Below are positions 17,457-28,323 of a stretch of DNA of 64,000 nucleotides, in pieces. The stretch is taken from assembly GCF_029369745.1 (NCBI RefSeq), contig NZ_CP120210.1:1178001-1242000 (forward strand). The letters are read 5' to 3'. Below the pieces are notes generated by a model that was given only the letters and a program-made list of their open reading frames with translations, did not search any database and had not been told where the DNA came from. A program made the position numbers and the translations under genes. The DNA comes from Amycolatopsis sp. QT-25 (lineage in GTDB: Bacteria; Actinomycetota; Actinomycetes; Mycobacteriales; Pseudonocardiaceae). Position 1 is the stretch's first letter. Every line of letters starts with the position of its first letter.

Positions 17457-17618
17457 ATGGCAGGTGTGCGGGCTGAAGAAGAAATCCGCCTCACCGTGCA
17501 GAACGGCAGGGCCGCAAGGACCGTCGCCGGGCACTCTTCGGACGCGCTCGACTGCGCCGAACTGCTGGCGATGCTCGGGCTCGAGGGAGTTCAGAAGAGG
17601 CACGCTCAGCGCGCCTGA
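17457..17618 (+). CDS. Possible small protein (53 residues)
   Basis: The frame from ATG 17457 reads MAGVRAEEEIRLTVQNGRAA and ends after DALDCAELLAMLGL plus a basic tail. The segment resembles small actinobacterial proteins of unknown function with a CAELLAMLGL core, but no ribosome binding site is clear and the region upstream is decayed. Its end overlaps the convergent IclR gene by 13 bp. A 22-codon frame at 17348-17416 just upstream is open but unsupported. It may be real or a relic. Confidence 0.4.
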   Translation: MAGVRAEEEIRLTVQNGRAARTVAGHSSDALDCAELLAMLGLEGVQKRHAQRA

Positions 17619-18391
17619 CCCCCGATCCGGGTGGTCAGTTCGGCCGCGGTCAGGCGGACCTCTTCGGCGAGGTCGGGCCAAGTTTCCTCGCATCCCTCCG
17701 CTCCTGGGCAGAGGTGGCGGAGGGTCACGCTGATCGCGGCCATCGGCCGGGCGCCGTGGTCGAAGACCGGGCAGGCCACCGAGGCGAATCCTTCGGTGAC
17801 GTGACCGTCTTCGACCGCCCAGCCGAGCCTGCCCTCCGCGTTCAGCGTCCGGCGTAGTTCGGCGAGAGTGCGCGGACCGCGGCCGGTGCGCAGCACGAAC
17901 GCCGACGCGGCCGGGAAAAGCGCGCGTATGTGCGGCGACGGCAGGTGTCGCAATATCGCCCTGCCCGATGCCGTGAGCTGGCCGGGTAGCCGCACGCCGA
18001 CCTCGGTGACCAGGGTTTCCGGGCGCGTGGGGCGTTCTTTGACCAGGTAGAGCGACTCGTTGCCGTGCAGTACGCCGAGATGAGCGGTGTGGCCGACCCG
18101 GTCGGCGAGTTTACGCAGCAGCGGGACCGCGAGCCGTTCCAGCGGATCGTGCCGCAGGTAGGCCGAGCCGAGTTCGAACGCGGCGATGCCGAGGCCGTAC
18201 CGGCGCTCGGCAGGCAAGTGTGCCACGAAACCGGCGGCCTCCAGTTCGGCCAGCAGGTGATACGTCGTCGAACGCGGGAGACCGAGTTCGCGTGCGATCG
18301 TGGCCGCCGACACCGGTCCAGGCCGGGCGGCAAGGGTCCGGAGGATGCCGAGGCCGCGTCGCAGAGCCGGGACTTCGCTGCTCTCTCCCAT
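17606..18391 (-). CDS. IclR family regulator, probable hut regulator
   Basis: A 261-residue IclR protein. A winged helix lies at about residues 8-65 (LGILRTLAARPG, SAATIARELGLPRSTTYHLL) and a C-terminal effector domain follows (LTASGRAILRHLP, GFASVACPVFDHG, MAAISVT). The start at 18391 is chosen for AGGAGG eight bases upstream. It is divergent from hutH and is the only regulator touching the histidine cluster, so it probably controls it in response to histidine or urocanate. That role is inferred from position. Confidence 0.88.
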   Translation of the reverse strand: MGESSEVPALRRGLGILRTLAARPGPVSAATIARELGLPRSTTYHLLAELEAAGFVAHLPAERRYGLGIAAFELGSAYLRHDPLERLAVPLLRKLADRVGHTAHLGVLHGNESLYLVKERPTRPETLVTEVGVRLPGQLTASGRAILRHLPSPHIRALFPAASAFVLRTGRGPRTLAELRRTLNAEGRLGWAVEDGHVTEGFASVACPVFDHGARPMAAISVTLRHLCPGAEGCEETWPDLAEEVRLTAAELTTRIGGQAR

Positions 18392-18419
18392 GACGACCTC
18401 CTGTTTCACTCGGCGCGAG

Positions 18420-18441
18420 AGCAAGGGACCTTTGCTCTCGC
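18420..18441. repeat. Dispersed 22-bp repeat, copy 6
   Basis: AGCAAGGGACCTTTGCT followed by CTCGC. Unlike most copies it lies at 5' ends, 29 bp upstream of the IclR start. Confidence 0.8.
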
Positions 18442-18463
18442 TTCTCTCGACGTTGAGCCAGGC

Positions 18464-18486
18464 GGTAGCAAGGGACCCTTGCTACC
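18464..18486. repeat. Dispersed repeat, perfect palindromic copy 7
   Basis: A 23-bp perfect palindrome: arm GGTAGCAAGGG at 18464-18474, centre A at 18475, arm CCCTTGCTACC at 18476-18486. It is the only copy whose two halves match fully and it lies in the IclR-hutH divergent region. Confidence 0.8.
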
Positions 18487-18493
18487 GTCCTGC

Positions 18494-18513
18494 GTGTCTT
18501 GAATACCAGACAC
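18494..18513. promoter_or_regulatory. Candidate IclR operator before hutH
   Basis: A 20-bp inverted repeat with arms GTGTCT and AGACAC around TGAATACC, lying between the divergent IclR and hutH genes and about 30-50 bp before the hutH start. IclR proteins bind sites of this size; assignment is by position only. Confidence 0.5.
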
Positions 18514-18565
18514 AACCACCGGTTGGGGCCGCCCACCAGCGGGCATGGCGTTGTCCAATGGGGCT

Positions 18566-20092
18566 ATGCCGGAAACCGTACTTCTGGGGTCCGAACCGCT
18601 ACGGCCCGAACAGGTCGTCGCGGTCGCCCGTGACCACTCGCCCGTCGCGGTCAGCGAGGCGGTCGAGAAGAACCTCGCCGCGACGCGTCAGCACATCGAC
18701 GACCTCGCCCACGCCGAGACGCCGACGTACGGTGTTTCGACGGGCTTCGGGGCGCTCGCGACCAGGCACATTCCGCTCGAAAGCCGTACCGCGTTGCAGC
18801 GGTCGCTGATCCGGTCGCACGCGGCGGGGGCGGGCCCGGTCGTGGAGACCGAGGTCGTCCGTGCGCTGATGTTGCTGCGCCTCCGCACCCTCGCCAGTGG
18901 GTACACCGGTATCCGGCCGCAGACCGCGCAAGCGCTTGCTGCCCTGCTCAACGCCGGGATCACCCCGCTCGTCCACGAGTACGGTTCCCTCGGCTGCTCC
19001 GGTGACCTCGCGCCCCTGGCCGCTGTCGCGCTCGCGCTGATGGGAGAGGGCGAAGTCGAGTACAACGGTGAAGTCGTCCAGGCCGGCGTAGCGCTGAAGC
19101 ACGCTGGCATCGAACCTGTCGTTCTGGCGGAGAAGGAGGGCCTCGCCCTCACGAACGGGACCGACGGCATGCTCGGCATGCTTCTCCTCGCCGCGGCCGA
19201 CCTGCGCAAGCTCCTCGACACCGCCGACATCACCGCGGCGATGAGCGTCGAGGCACTCCTGGGTACCGATCGCGCCTTCGCCGCCGATCTCCAGGCGTTG
19301 CGCCCGCACCCCGGGCAGGCGCGGAGCGCCCAGCGCATGTGGACGGCGCTCCAGGGCTCGAAGATCGTCGAGAGCCACCGCGGCCCGGACTGCAACCGCG
19401 TCCAGGACGCGTACTCCCTCCGCTGCGCCCCGCAGGTGCACGGCGGCGCACGCGACAGTCTCACGCACGCCGAACTCGTCGCCGAGCGTGAGCTTCACTC
19501 CGCGGTCGACAACCCGGTCGTGTTGTCCGACGGCCGTGTCGAGTCGAACGGCAACTTCCACGGCGCCCCGGTCGCGTACGTGCTCGATTTTCTCGCCATC
19601 CCGCTCGCGGACGTCGCCAGTATCGCCGAGCGCCGCACCGACCGGATGCTCGACAAGGCCCGCTCGCACGGCCTGCCGCCGTTCCTCGCGTTCGACCCCG
19701 GCGTCGATTCGGGCCACATGATCGCCCAGTACACGCAGGCGGCCATCGTCAGCGAACTCAAGCGTCTCGCGGTGCCGGCGTCGGTCGATTCGATCCCGAG
19801 CAGCGCCATGCAGGAGGATCACGTCTCCATGGGCTGGTCCGCCGCGCGCAAGCTGCGCAAGGCCGTCGAGGGCCTCGACACCGTTCTCGCCATCGAACTG
19901 CTCACCGCCGCGCGGGCACTCGACATGCGCGCGCCCCTGGCCCCGTCGCCGGTCACCGGCCGGGTCCGGGATCTCGTCCGCACCAAGGTCGAGGGTCCCG
20001 GCCCCGACCGTCATCTGGCGCCGGAGATCGCCGCCGCCGAAGAACTCGTCGCGTCGGGTGCCGTCCTCGCCGCGGCCCAACTGGAGGTCTGA
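18566..20092 (+). CDS. hutH: Histidine ammonia-lyase
   Basis: A 508-residue member of the MIO-cofactor lyases that converts histidine to urocanate and ammonia, the first step of histidine breakdown. Active-site segments visible are TYGVSTGFG (catalytic Tyr region), [12 protein letters not shown], the Gln/His-rich MQEDHVSMG near 410-420, and SNGNFHGAP. The MIO-forming triad reads Cys144-Ser145-Gly146 instead of the usual Ala-Ser-Gly. The ATG at 18566 fits the family N-terminus; an in-frame ATG at 18545 is the alternative. It starts the hut operon and is followed by hutU after 4 bp. Confidence 0.93.
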   Translation: MPETVLLGSEPLRPEQVVAVARDHSPVAVSEAVEKNLAATRQHIDDLAHAETPTYGVSTGFGALATRHIPLESRTALQRSLIRSHAAGAGPVVETEVVRALMLLRLRTLASGYTGIRPQTAQALAALLNAGITPLVHEYGSLGCSGDLAPLAAVALALMGEGEVEYNGEVVQAGVALKHAGIEPVVLAEKEGLALTNGTDGMLGMLLLAAADLRKLLDTADITAAMSVEALLGTDRAFAADLQALRPHPGQARSAQRMWTALQGSKIVESHRGPDCNRVQDAYSLRCAPQVHGGARDSLTHAELVAERELHSAVDNPVVLSDGRVESNGNFHGAPVAYVLDFLAIPLADVASIAERRTDRMLDKARSHGLPPFLAFDPGVDSGHMIAQYTQAAIVSELKRLAVPASVDSIPSSAMQEDHVSMGWSAARKLRKAVEGLDTVLAIELLTAARALDMRAPLAPSPVTGRVRDLVRTKVEGPGPDRHLAPEIAAAEELVASGAVLAAAQLEV

Positions 20093-20096
20093 GCCC

Positions 20097-21745
<1,649 letters not shown>

Positions 21746-21749
<4 letters not shown>

Positions 21750-22942
21750 GCGCGTCCTCGCTGCTGGAGGAGATCTCGGACGTCGGCCGTGACCCGAAGC
21801 GCGGCGGCTACTCCCGCCACGCCTTCGACGCGGCCGAAACCGAACTACGGGCGTGGTTCGCCGAGCGCGCGGGACGGCTGGGACTGGGCGTCGAGACCGA
21901 TCGCAACGGCAACATCTGGGCCTGGTGGGGGACACCCGGCCCGGACGCGGTCGTCACCGGGAGCCATCTCGACTCGGTGCCGGGCGGTGGCGCCTTCGAC
22001 GGGCCGCTCGGTGTCGCGAGCGCGCTCGACGCGGTGGAGATCCTGCAGGCCAAGAGGTTCCGTCCCGGCAAGCCGTTCGCCGTCGTGGTCTTCGCGGAGG
22101 AAGAGGGCGGCCGATTCGGGGTGCCGTGCCTCGGCTCGCGGCTGCTGACCGGGACCATCGACGCGGACAAGGCGCGTGGCCTGCGTGATCCGGACGGCGT
22201 CACGTTCGCCGAGGCGGCGGCGAAATCCGGCCTCGACCCCGAACGCGTCGGCCGCGATTCCGCGCGCCTCGGGCTGATCGGGAAGTTCCTCGAACTGCAT
22301 GTCGAGCAGGGGCGAGGACTGATCGACCTCGGTTCGCCGATCGCCGTCGGCACCACGGTGATCGCGCACGGCCGGTGGCGGTTCTCCTTCCAGGGACAGG
22401 GAAATCACGCCGGTGCGACGCTGATCGGCGATCGTCGTGACCCGATGATCCCGGCGGCCGAGACCGTGCTCGCGGTACGGAAGCTGGCGAAGGCGACCGC
22501 CGACGCGAGGGCCACGGTCGGCAGGCTCGTGCCCACTCCCGGCGGAACCAACGTCATCGCGTCCACCGTGGACCTGTGGTTGGACGCACGGGTACCAGGT
22601 GCGGACACGCCCGAATTGGTCGCGGAGATCGCGAAGCTGGCCGAGCAGGCGGCGGGGCAGGAAGGCTGCCGCGTCGAGGTCACCAAGGAGTCGTACTCGG
22701 ACGACGTGGTCTTCGACGACGCGTTGCGCCGTGACCTGAGCACTTGGCTCGGCGAGCCGCCGGGATTGCCGACCGGTGCCGGGCACGACGCCGCGATCCT
22801 CGCCGGCTTCGTCCCGTCCGGCATGCTCTACGTGCGCAATCCCACCGGGATCAGCCATTCCCCGGAGGAGTTCTCCGAGGCGGCGGACGTCGACCACGGT
22901 GCCCGTGCGCTCGCGGACGTCCTGGAGAAACTGTCGACATGA
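21746..22942 (+). CDS. M20-family amidohydrolase (allantoate/carbamoylase type) in hut operon
   Basis: A 398-residue zinc hydrolase of the M20 family, allantoate amidohydrolase/N-carbamoyl amino acid hydrolase group. Metal ligands can be placed in [35 protein letters not shown] and GISHSPEEF. In this operon it sits where HutG (N-formylglutamate deformylase) would be expected, and streptomycete hut clusters have the same arrangement. I infer that it cleaves N-formyl-L-glutamate to formate and glutamate, finishing the HutF branch. True allantoate activity is the alternative. Overlaps with both neighbours imply tight co-translation. Confidence 0.85.
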
Positions 22943-24234
22943 CGACATATTGGTGTGAGCGGGCCTGGCTGCCGGACGGGATCGCCGACGCCGTCCGGAT
23001 CGAGATCGACGACGGGACGATCGTCTCCGTGACGGTGAACGCGCCCCGCGCGGGAACTGTCCTGAGTGGACTGACCTTGCCGGGCTTCGCCAACGGGCAC
23101 TCGCACGCGTTCCATCGCGCGCTGCGCGGGCGGACGCACCATGACCGCGGGACCTTCTGGACGTGGCGTGAGCGGATGTACTCGCTCGCGTCGCGGCTCG
23201 ATCCGGACTCGTACTACCGCCTGGCGCGTGGGGTCTACGCCGAGATGGTGCTGGCCGGGTACACGAGTGTCGGCGAGTTCCACTACCTGCACCACGCTCC
23301 GGGCGGAAAGCCCTACGCCGAGCCGAACGCGATGGGCGAGGCGCTACGGCAGGCCGCCAGGGACGCCGGGATCCGGCTGGCCTTGCTCGACACGTGTTAC
23401 CTCGCGGGCGGGATCGGTGTCGAACCCGACGAGGTGCAACGGCGGTTCTCCGACGGGTCGGCCGAGAAGTGGGCGCAACGGGTCGGCGAAGTGCGGGCGG
23501 AAGAGACGTTCCGGGTGGGTGGTGCGATCCATTCCGTGCGTGCCGTTCCCGAGGCACAACTGTCCGAAGTGGACACCGGTTCCGGGCCGCTGCACATCCA
23601 TCTCTCCGAGCAGCGCGCCGAGAACGAGCAGTGCCTGGCGGCTTATGGCCGGACGCCGACGGAGCTGCTCCACGACCGCGGAGTGCTCGGCGAGCGGCTC
23701 ACCGCGGTCCACGCGACGCATCTGACCACCGATGACGTCAAGCGGCTCGGCGAAGCGCGGAGTCGTGCCTGCTTCTGCCCGACGACCGAACGGGATCTCG
23801 GCGACGGCATCGGTCCCGCCCGGACGTTGCTGGACGCGGGTGTGCGGCTGTCGCTCGGCAGCGACAGCAACGCCGTCGTCGACGCGTTCGAGGAGACCAG
23901 GGCGCTGGAACTGAACGAGCGGCTCGCCAGTGAGCAACGCGGCCGGTTCACCGCGGAGGAACTGCTGGCGGCGGCGACGGATCACGGCGCGATCGGCTGG
24001 GACGAGGTCGGTGCGCTGGCGCCGGGCGCGGGCGCGGACCTGGTCACGGTCGGCCTCGGTTCGGTGCGGACCGCGGGAATCGAACCGTCCGGGGTGGTCT
24101 TCGCCGCCTCGGGGGCGGACGTCCGGGATGTCGTCGTCGCCGGGCGTAAAATCGTCCGAGCCGGCGTGCACCAGCTGATCGACCGGCCGGAAACGGTCTT
24201 GGCCAAGGAGATCGAGGCATTGTGGCAGTCCTGA
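22939..24234 (+). CDS. hutF: Formimidoylglutamate deiminase
   Basis: A 431-residue amidohydrolase-superfamily enzyme that deiminates N-formimino-L-glutamate to N-formyl-L-glutamate and ammonia. The metal site is seen in LPGFANGHSHAFHRALRGR, the central LHIHLSEQ, HATHL, and the C-terminal LGSDSNAVVDAFEE with the Asp ligand. HutF-specific features include the RTFWTWRE-like segment (GTFWTWRERMY). The ATG overlaps the preceding stop (ATGA). Its end overlaps the hutI start by 13 bp. Confidence 0.95.
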   Translation: MTTYWCERAWLPDGIADAVRIEIDDGTIVSVTVNAPRAGTVLSGLTLPGFANGHSHAFHRALRGRTHHDRGTFWTWRERMYSLASRLDPDSYYRLARGVYAEMVLAGYTSVGEFHYLHHAPGGKPYAEPNAMGEALRQAARDAGIRLALLDTCYLAGGIGVEPDEVQRRFSDGSAEKWAQRVGEVRAEETFRVGGAIHSVRAVPEAQLSEVDTGSGPLHIHLSEQRAENEQCLAAYGRTPTELLHDRGVLGERLTAVHATHLTTDDVKRLGEARSRACFCPTTERDLGDGIGPARTLLDAGVRLSLGSDSNAVVDAFEETRALELNERLASEQRGRFTAEELLAAATDHGAIGWDEVGALAPGAGADLVTVGLGSVRTAGIEPSGVVFAASGADVRDVVVAGRKIVRAGVHQLIDRPETVLAKEIEALWQS

Positions 24235-25388
24235 TCACGGGTATCGGCGAGCTCACCACGAACGACACCGAGCTGGGCGGACTGCGCGACGCGGCCGTCG
24301 TCGTCGAGGGCGAGACGATCGCGTGGGCCGGTTCGGCGGCGGACGCGCCCGACGCGGACGAGCGGATCGACGTCGACGGCCGTGCGGTGCTGCCCGGCTG
24401 GGTGGACAGTCACACGCACCTCGTCTTCGCCGGGGACCGGACGGCCGAGTTCGAGGCGCGGATGGCCGGTAAGGCATACAGCGCGGGAGGGATCGCGGTC
24501 ACCGTCGACGCGACGCGATCGGCCTCCGATGAGCAGCTCGCGGCGAACCTGCGGCGTCACGTCGACGAAGCGGCGAAGCAGGGCACGACGTGTCTGGAGA
24601 CGAAGACCGGGTACGGGCTCAACGTCGAAGACGAGGTGCGTTCGGCGCGGATCGCCGCCGACGTGGCCGACGAGGTCACCTTCCTCGGCGCGCATCTGGT
24701 GCCGCCGGGCGCGGACACCGAGTCCTATGTGGACCTGGTGTGCGGTGACATGCTCGACGCGGTGGCGCCGCTCGTGCGGTGGGCGGACGTGTTCTGCGAG
24801 ACCGGTGCTTTCGACGAGGCGCAGTCCGCCCGGGTGCTGAAGGCGGCGCGGGAGCGCGGCCTCGGTCTGCGGGTGCACGGAAACCAGCTGGGGGAGGGGC
24901 CGGGTGTGCGGCTCGCCGTCGAACTGGGGGCCGCGAGTGTCGACCACTGCACATACCTGAGCGAAGCGGACGTCGAAGCTCTCGCTGCTTCGGACACTGT
25001 CGCGACCCTGCTGCCGGCGTGTGACCTCTCGACCCGGCAACCGCTGGCACCGGCGCGGCGGCTCCTGGACGCGGGGGCGACGGTCGCGCTGGCGAGCAAC
25101 GCGAACCCGGGCAGCTCGTACACGACGTCGATGGCGTTCTGCGTCACGACCGCGGTGCTGCAGATGCGGATGACGATCGAGGAGGCCGTCTGGTCGGCGA
25201 CGGCGGGAGGAGCGCGAGCGCTGCGGAGGGACGACGTCGGGGTGATCCGGCCCGGCGCGCGGGCGGACCTGCAGGTGCTCGAAGCGCCTTCGGTCACGCA
25301 TCTCGCCTACCGGCCCGGGGTGCCGCTGACGGCTGCCGTGTGGCGGCGTGGGGAGCTGCTGACCAGCGGTTTCGCGTCGAAGCGATAG
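24222..25388 (+). CDS. hutI: Imidazolonepropionase
   Basis: A 388-residue amidohydrolase that opens imidazolone-5-propionate to formimino-glutamate, the third step of histidine breakdown. Visible are the metal motif GWVDSHTHLVFAGDR, the substrate-loop region KTGYGLNVEDE, RVHGNQLGEG with a His ligand, and SNANPGSSYTTSM near the C-terminus (LASNANPGSS replaces the usual TD-type ligand loop in this family). The GTG start at 24222 has GGAG upstream within hutF. The TAG stop (25386-25388) is part of a dispersed repeat. Confidence 0.95.
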   Translation: MAVLITGIGELTTNDTELGGLRDAAVVVEGETIAWAGSAADAPDADERIDVDGRAVLPGWVDSHTHLVFAGDRTAEFEARMAGKAYSAGGIAVTVDATRSASDEQLAANLRRHVDEAAKQGTTCLETKTGYGLNVEDEVRSARIAADVADEVTFLGAHLVPPGADTESYVDLVCGDMLDAVAPLVRWADVFCETGAFDEAQSARVLKAARERGLGLRVHGNQLGEGPGVRLAVELGAASVDHCTYLSEADVEALAASDTVATLLPACDLSTRQPLAPARRLLDAGATVALASNANPGSSYTTSMAFCVTTAVLQMRMTIEEAVWSATAGGARALRRDDVGVIRPGARADLQVLEAPSVTHLAYRPGVPLTAAVWRRGELLTSGFASKR

Positions 25389-25403
25389 CAAAGGTCCCTT
25401 GCT
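25382..25403. repeat. Dispersed 22-bp repeat, copy 8, supplying the hutI stop
   Basis: GCGATAGCAAAGG followed by TCCCTTGCT. The TAG at 25386-25388 inside the element is the hutI stop codon. Confidence 0.85.
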
Positions 25404-25483
25404 CCCCCCGCCACGGTTCCGGCAAAGGTCACCGTGGGTGCCCGCATGGGCGAGTATGGAGGATTCGGGGAAGCGAGTCCGCG

Positions 25484-25529
25484 ACGATGGAGGATCCGGG
25501 GACACTCGACGTCCCCATTCCTCCATCGT
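25484..25529. terminator. Hairpin between convergent hutI and 25640 gene
   Basis: Arms ACGATGGAGGA (25484-25494) and TCCTCCATCGT (25519-25529) enclose a second GGGGAC/GTCCCC pairing. A related half, TGGAGGATTCGGGG, occurs about 36 bp upstream. It probably serves as a bidirectional terminator. Confidence 0.55.
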
Positions 25530-25639
25530 CAGCCCGCCAGTCACCGGATCGCCACTCACGGCTACTCGCTCCGACACGTCGAGACGGCACCGAACAGCGG
25601 CTGTGCGACGTCGCCGAATCTCTTGCGCCCTCGCTGAGG

Positions 25640-26398
25640 TCAGGAGGCTCGGCCGAGGGTTTCTTCGACGCGCAGGCGTAGCGCGGGCGGGAGTTCGCCG
25701 AGCAGGGGGGACCACTGCTCGACCCGCTTCTCGCTCAGGTGGGTGAGCAGGTCGAGCACCGGCGGCCACAACTCCTCGTCGGCGGCCGCGACCCGCAGCA
25801 GGCCGCGGAACCGGGCTTCGGAGAGCAGCCCGAGGACGTGATCGATCCGGGCTTTGTCGTCGAGGACGAACGCGATCCGGATCAGTGCCCCGTCGCCGAT
25901 GACGTCGAGCGCCCTGCGCACCACTGGATCGGGCAGGTGGCCGACGAACCGGCCGACGGTGATCCAGTCCTCGCGGCGCACGAGCTCACCGGCGACCGCG
26001 ACGACGGTGCCGAGGGGGATCCGCGCGATGATCGCGCTGGCGCGGCGCGGGTCCAGTTCGGCCGCGACGTCGGCCAGGAAGGGCGGCTTCAGCCGCTTCG
26101 CGACGTCGACGCCCCGAGAGACGTCCACCAATCCCGCGATCCGCGCGCACAGAAGCGGGCCGAAGACCTTCTCGGCGATCTTCGCGAGAATCGGGCTCGG
26201 GACGACCTTGCTCGCCAGCGCCATCCGCTCGAGGGCGGCGCGGTTGGCGTCGAACAACGTGTCCGTGACCTGTTCGCGGAAGGTCTGGAGGTCGGCCGCG
26301 TCCACGGTTTCCAGGTACGAGAGCCGCTCCGGGGTGGTGCCGAGGACGCGGGCGAGTTTGAGGATCTCCGCCTGCGAAGCGAAGTTTTCGGTGGTCAC
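25640..26398 (-). CDS. Conserved hypothetical helical-repeat protein
   Basis: A 252-residue, apparently soluble alpha-helical protein with no signal peptide. A run such as LKPPFLADVAAELDPRRASA, followed by PLGTVVAVAGELVRREDW and LPDPVVRRALDVI, resembles the short helical repeats of MgtE N-terminal and CBS-adjacent domains, suggesting a superhelical scaffold. No catalytic residues were recognised. The GTG overlaps the stop of the 69-codon gene upstream, so they form a two-gene operon. Function unknown. Confidence 0.75.
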   Translation of the reverse strand: MTTENFASQAEILKLARVLGTTPERLSYLETVDAADLQTFREQVTDTLFDANRAALERMALASKVVPSPILAKIAEKVFGPLLCARIAGLVDVSRGVDVAKRLKPPFLADVAAELDPRRASAIIARIPLGTVVAVAGELVRREDWITVGRFVGHLPDPVVRRALDVIGDGALIRIAFVLDDKARIDHVLGLLSEARFRGLLRVAAADEELWPPVLDLLTHLSEKRVEQWSPLLGELPPALRLRVEETLGRAS

Positions 26399-26604
26399 AG
26401 GCCCACCACCTTGCGAACGGCGCCCCGCAGAAGCGCGGGTACGTACTTCAAACCCTCTTCGCCTGCTTCGGCCAAGGCCTTGGCCTGACGGTGGCGCGCG
26501 TCGCGAAGCGCGTCGGAGAGGTCTTGCTTCTCGTTGTCGGCCAGCGCTTCGATGCCTGCCGGGACAGGACCGCCTAGCTGACCGGTGAGTGTGCGCTCGG
26601 CCAT
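26395..26604 (-). CDS. Small conserved hypothetical protein
   Basis: A 69-residue protein starting MAERTLTGQLGGPVPAGIEA, mostly helical and charged, with a hydrophobic last segment (YVPALLRGAVRKVVGL). It overlaps the 252-residue gene by four bases and is presumably co-translated and functionally linked with it. No domain is recognised. Confidence 0.65.
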   Translation of the reverse strand: MAERTLTGQLGGPVPAGIEALADNEKQDLSDALRDARHRQAKALAEAGEEGLKYVPALLRGAVRKVVGL

Positions 26605-26634
26605 GGTGGATCATCATGCCGCATCGGACCGGGA

Positions 26635-26656
26635 AGCAGGGGACCTTTACTTTCGT
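26635..26656. repeat. Dispersed 22-bp repeat, copy 9 (diverged)
   Basis: AGCAGGGGACCTTTACTTTC, a variant with TACTTTC for TGCTATC. It lies between divergent genes, 31 bp from the start of the 69-residue protein gene. Confidence 0.7.
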
Positions 26657-26718
26657 CCATGGCGGTCCGCTGGACGCGGCTTGTAGCGTCCAGGTCTGTG
26701 AAGGACACGGAGGAGCCC

Positions 26719-28323
26719 GTGCGCCGCGGGCGGCGGCTGGTCATGGACGTCGCGTTGTGGCTCGGGCTCTGTGGCTGGGTGACCATCGACGCCGGATCCA
26801 GCACGAAGCACTGGGAGTTGGCCTTCGGGCTCATCGCGACCACGGCCGCGGTCGCGGTGTCGCGCCGGTACCCGTTGGTTTCGCTCGCCATCGCCATGAT
26901 CGCGAGCTTCGTCGTGCTGGGCAGTTTCGGTGGCCGGGTGCCCATCTGGGAAGGGTTCGTCCTCGTCGCGATGAGTTATCTCGCCGGCTACCGGCAGCCG
27001 GTGGCGAAGCCGATGTTGCGCCTTTTCGCGATCGTTTCCTTGGTCGCGGTCCCGGTGGCGCTGCTGTGGAGCAAGAACGGTTTTTCGGCTTGGGGTGCGT
27101 TGCTCGGCGTCTTGGTCTTCGCGTCGGTGAGCCCGTGGCTGTTGGGCCGCTACATCCGGCAGCGCGAGGACATGGCGCGTGACGGCTGGCGCCGCGCCGA
27201 GGAGATGGAGAGCCGCCAGCGGCTCGTCGCCGACCGCGCGCGGCTGCGCGAACGGACGAGGATCGCCAGCGACATGCACGACTCGCTGGGCCACGAATTG
27301 AGTCTCATCGCGGTGCGCGCGGCGGCGCTGGAGGTCGCGGGCGGGCTCGACGAGCAGGAGCGGCAGGCCGCCGGTGACCTGCGACAGAGCGCCGCGACGG
27401 CGACCGAACGGCTGCGCGAGATCATCGGGGTCCTCCGCGAGGACGACGCGCCGACCGAGCCGGTGCACGAGAGCATCGACGAACTGCTCGACCGGACCAG
27501 GGCGTCCGGTGTGCTGATCGAGTCCTCGGTGGACGCACGGCTCGACGGCGAACCGCAGATGGTCGACCGCGCCGCGTATCGCGTGGTCCAGGAATCGGTC
27601 ACGAACGTGGTGAAACACGCGCCGGGTGCGGCCGTCACCGTCCGGGTCGGCCGGTCGGCGGGGCGGACGGACGTCGTGGTCACCAACACCCCGCCGCCCG
27701 CGGGGCCGCTGCCGGGCCGGACTTCGGGCAGGCGCGGGCTGATCGGCTTGCGCGAGCGGGTCCGGCTGGTCGGCGGGACCCTGCGGGCAGGACCGCACGA
27801 AGGCGGATTCGAGGTCAGCGCGGCCTTGCCGCACGACGCGGCACCGTCGGAGGAGTCCCCGGAGAGCCAGGCGGCGATGGACGCCGAGGTCGGGCAGTCG
27901 ACTTCGGCCAGGGAACTGGAACGCGCGCGCCGTGACGTCCGGCGCAGTCTGATCCAGGCGATCGTCGTGCCGATGGGGCTGTTCGGCCTGATGATCGGGA
28001 TCAGCGGGGTGGTGTTCCTCGTCCAGTGGTACGGCTCCGTGCTCGCCGGTGGCGACTACGACCGGATCCGGCTCGGCCAGACGCGGGCGGAGATCGCGGC
28101 CGTCCTGCCCGGCGGCCAGCGGATCGCCCGACCGCAGGTGGTGGAGCCCCCGGTGCCCGCGGGGGCGACATGCGAGTACTACGGCACCGAGCGCACCGTG
28201 TTCAACTTGAACTACGAGGCCTACCGGCTGTGCTTCGCCGAGGGGAAACTCGTGGCGAAGCACAGGATCACCGAAGACGAGCAAAGGGGGAACCCGGATG
28301 ATCCGGGTGGTGCTGGCCGATGA
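26719..28323 (+). CDS. Sensor histidine kinase with C-terminal extracytoplasmic domain
   Basis: A 534-residue kinase. Four hydrophobic segments (about residues 10-140), a HisKA_3 helix with the His in ASDMHDSLGHELSLIAV, and an ATPase domain ending RRGLIGLRERVRLVGG come first. After the kinase, a further transmembrane helix (AIVVPMGLFGLMIGISGVVF, about 415-440) is followed by about 90 residues including YDRIRLGQTRAEIAAVLPGG, which recalls BamE/SmpA-type domains, with two cysteines (ATCEYYG, YRLCFAE). Such a tail is unusual. The GTG at 26719 has GGAGGAG upstream; 26698 is an alternative. It overlaps its response regulator by 26 bp. Confidence 0.87.
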   Translation: MRRGRRLVMDVALWLGLCGWVTIDAGSSTKHWELAFGLIATTAAVAVSRRYPLVSLAIAMIASFVVLGSFGGRVPIWEGFVLVAMSYLAGYRQPVAKPMLRLFAIVSLVAVPVALLWSKNGFSAWGALLGVLVFASVSPWLLGRYIRQREDMARDGWRRAEEMESRQRLVADRARLRERTRIASDMHDSLGHELSLIAVRAAALEVAGGLDEQERQAAGDLRQSAATATERLREIIGVLREDDAPTEPVHESIDELLDRTRASGVLIESSVDARLDGEPQMVDRAAYRVVQESVTNVVKHAPGAAVTVRVGRSAGRTDVVVTNTPPPAGPLPGRTSGRRGLIGLRERVRLVGGTLRAGPHEGGFEVSAALPHDAAPSEESPESQAAMDAEVGQSTSARELERARRDVRRSLIQAIVVPMGLFGLMIGISGVVFLVQWYGSVLAGGDYDRIRLGQTRAEIAAVLPGGQRIARPQVVEPPVPAGATCEYYGTERTVFNLNYEAYRLCFAEGKLVAKHRITEDEQRGNPDDPGGAGR

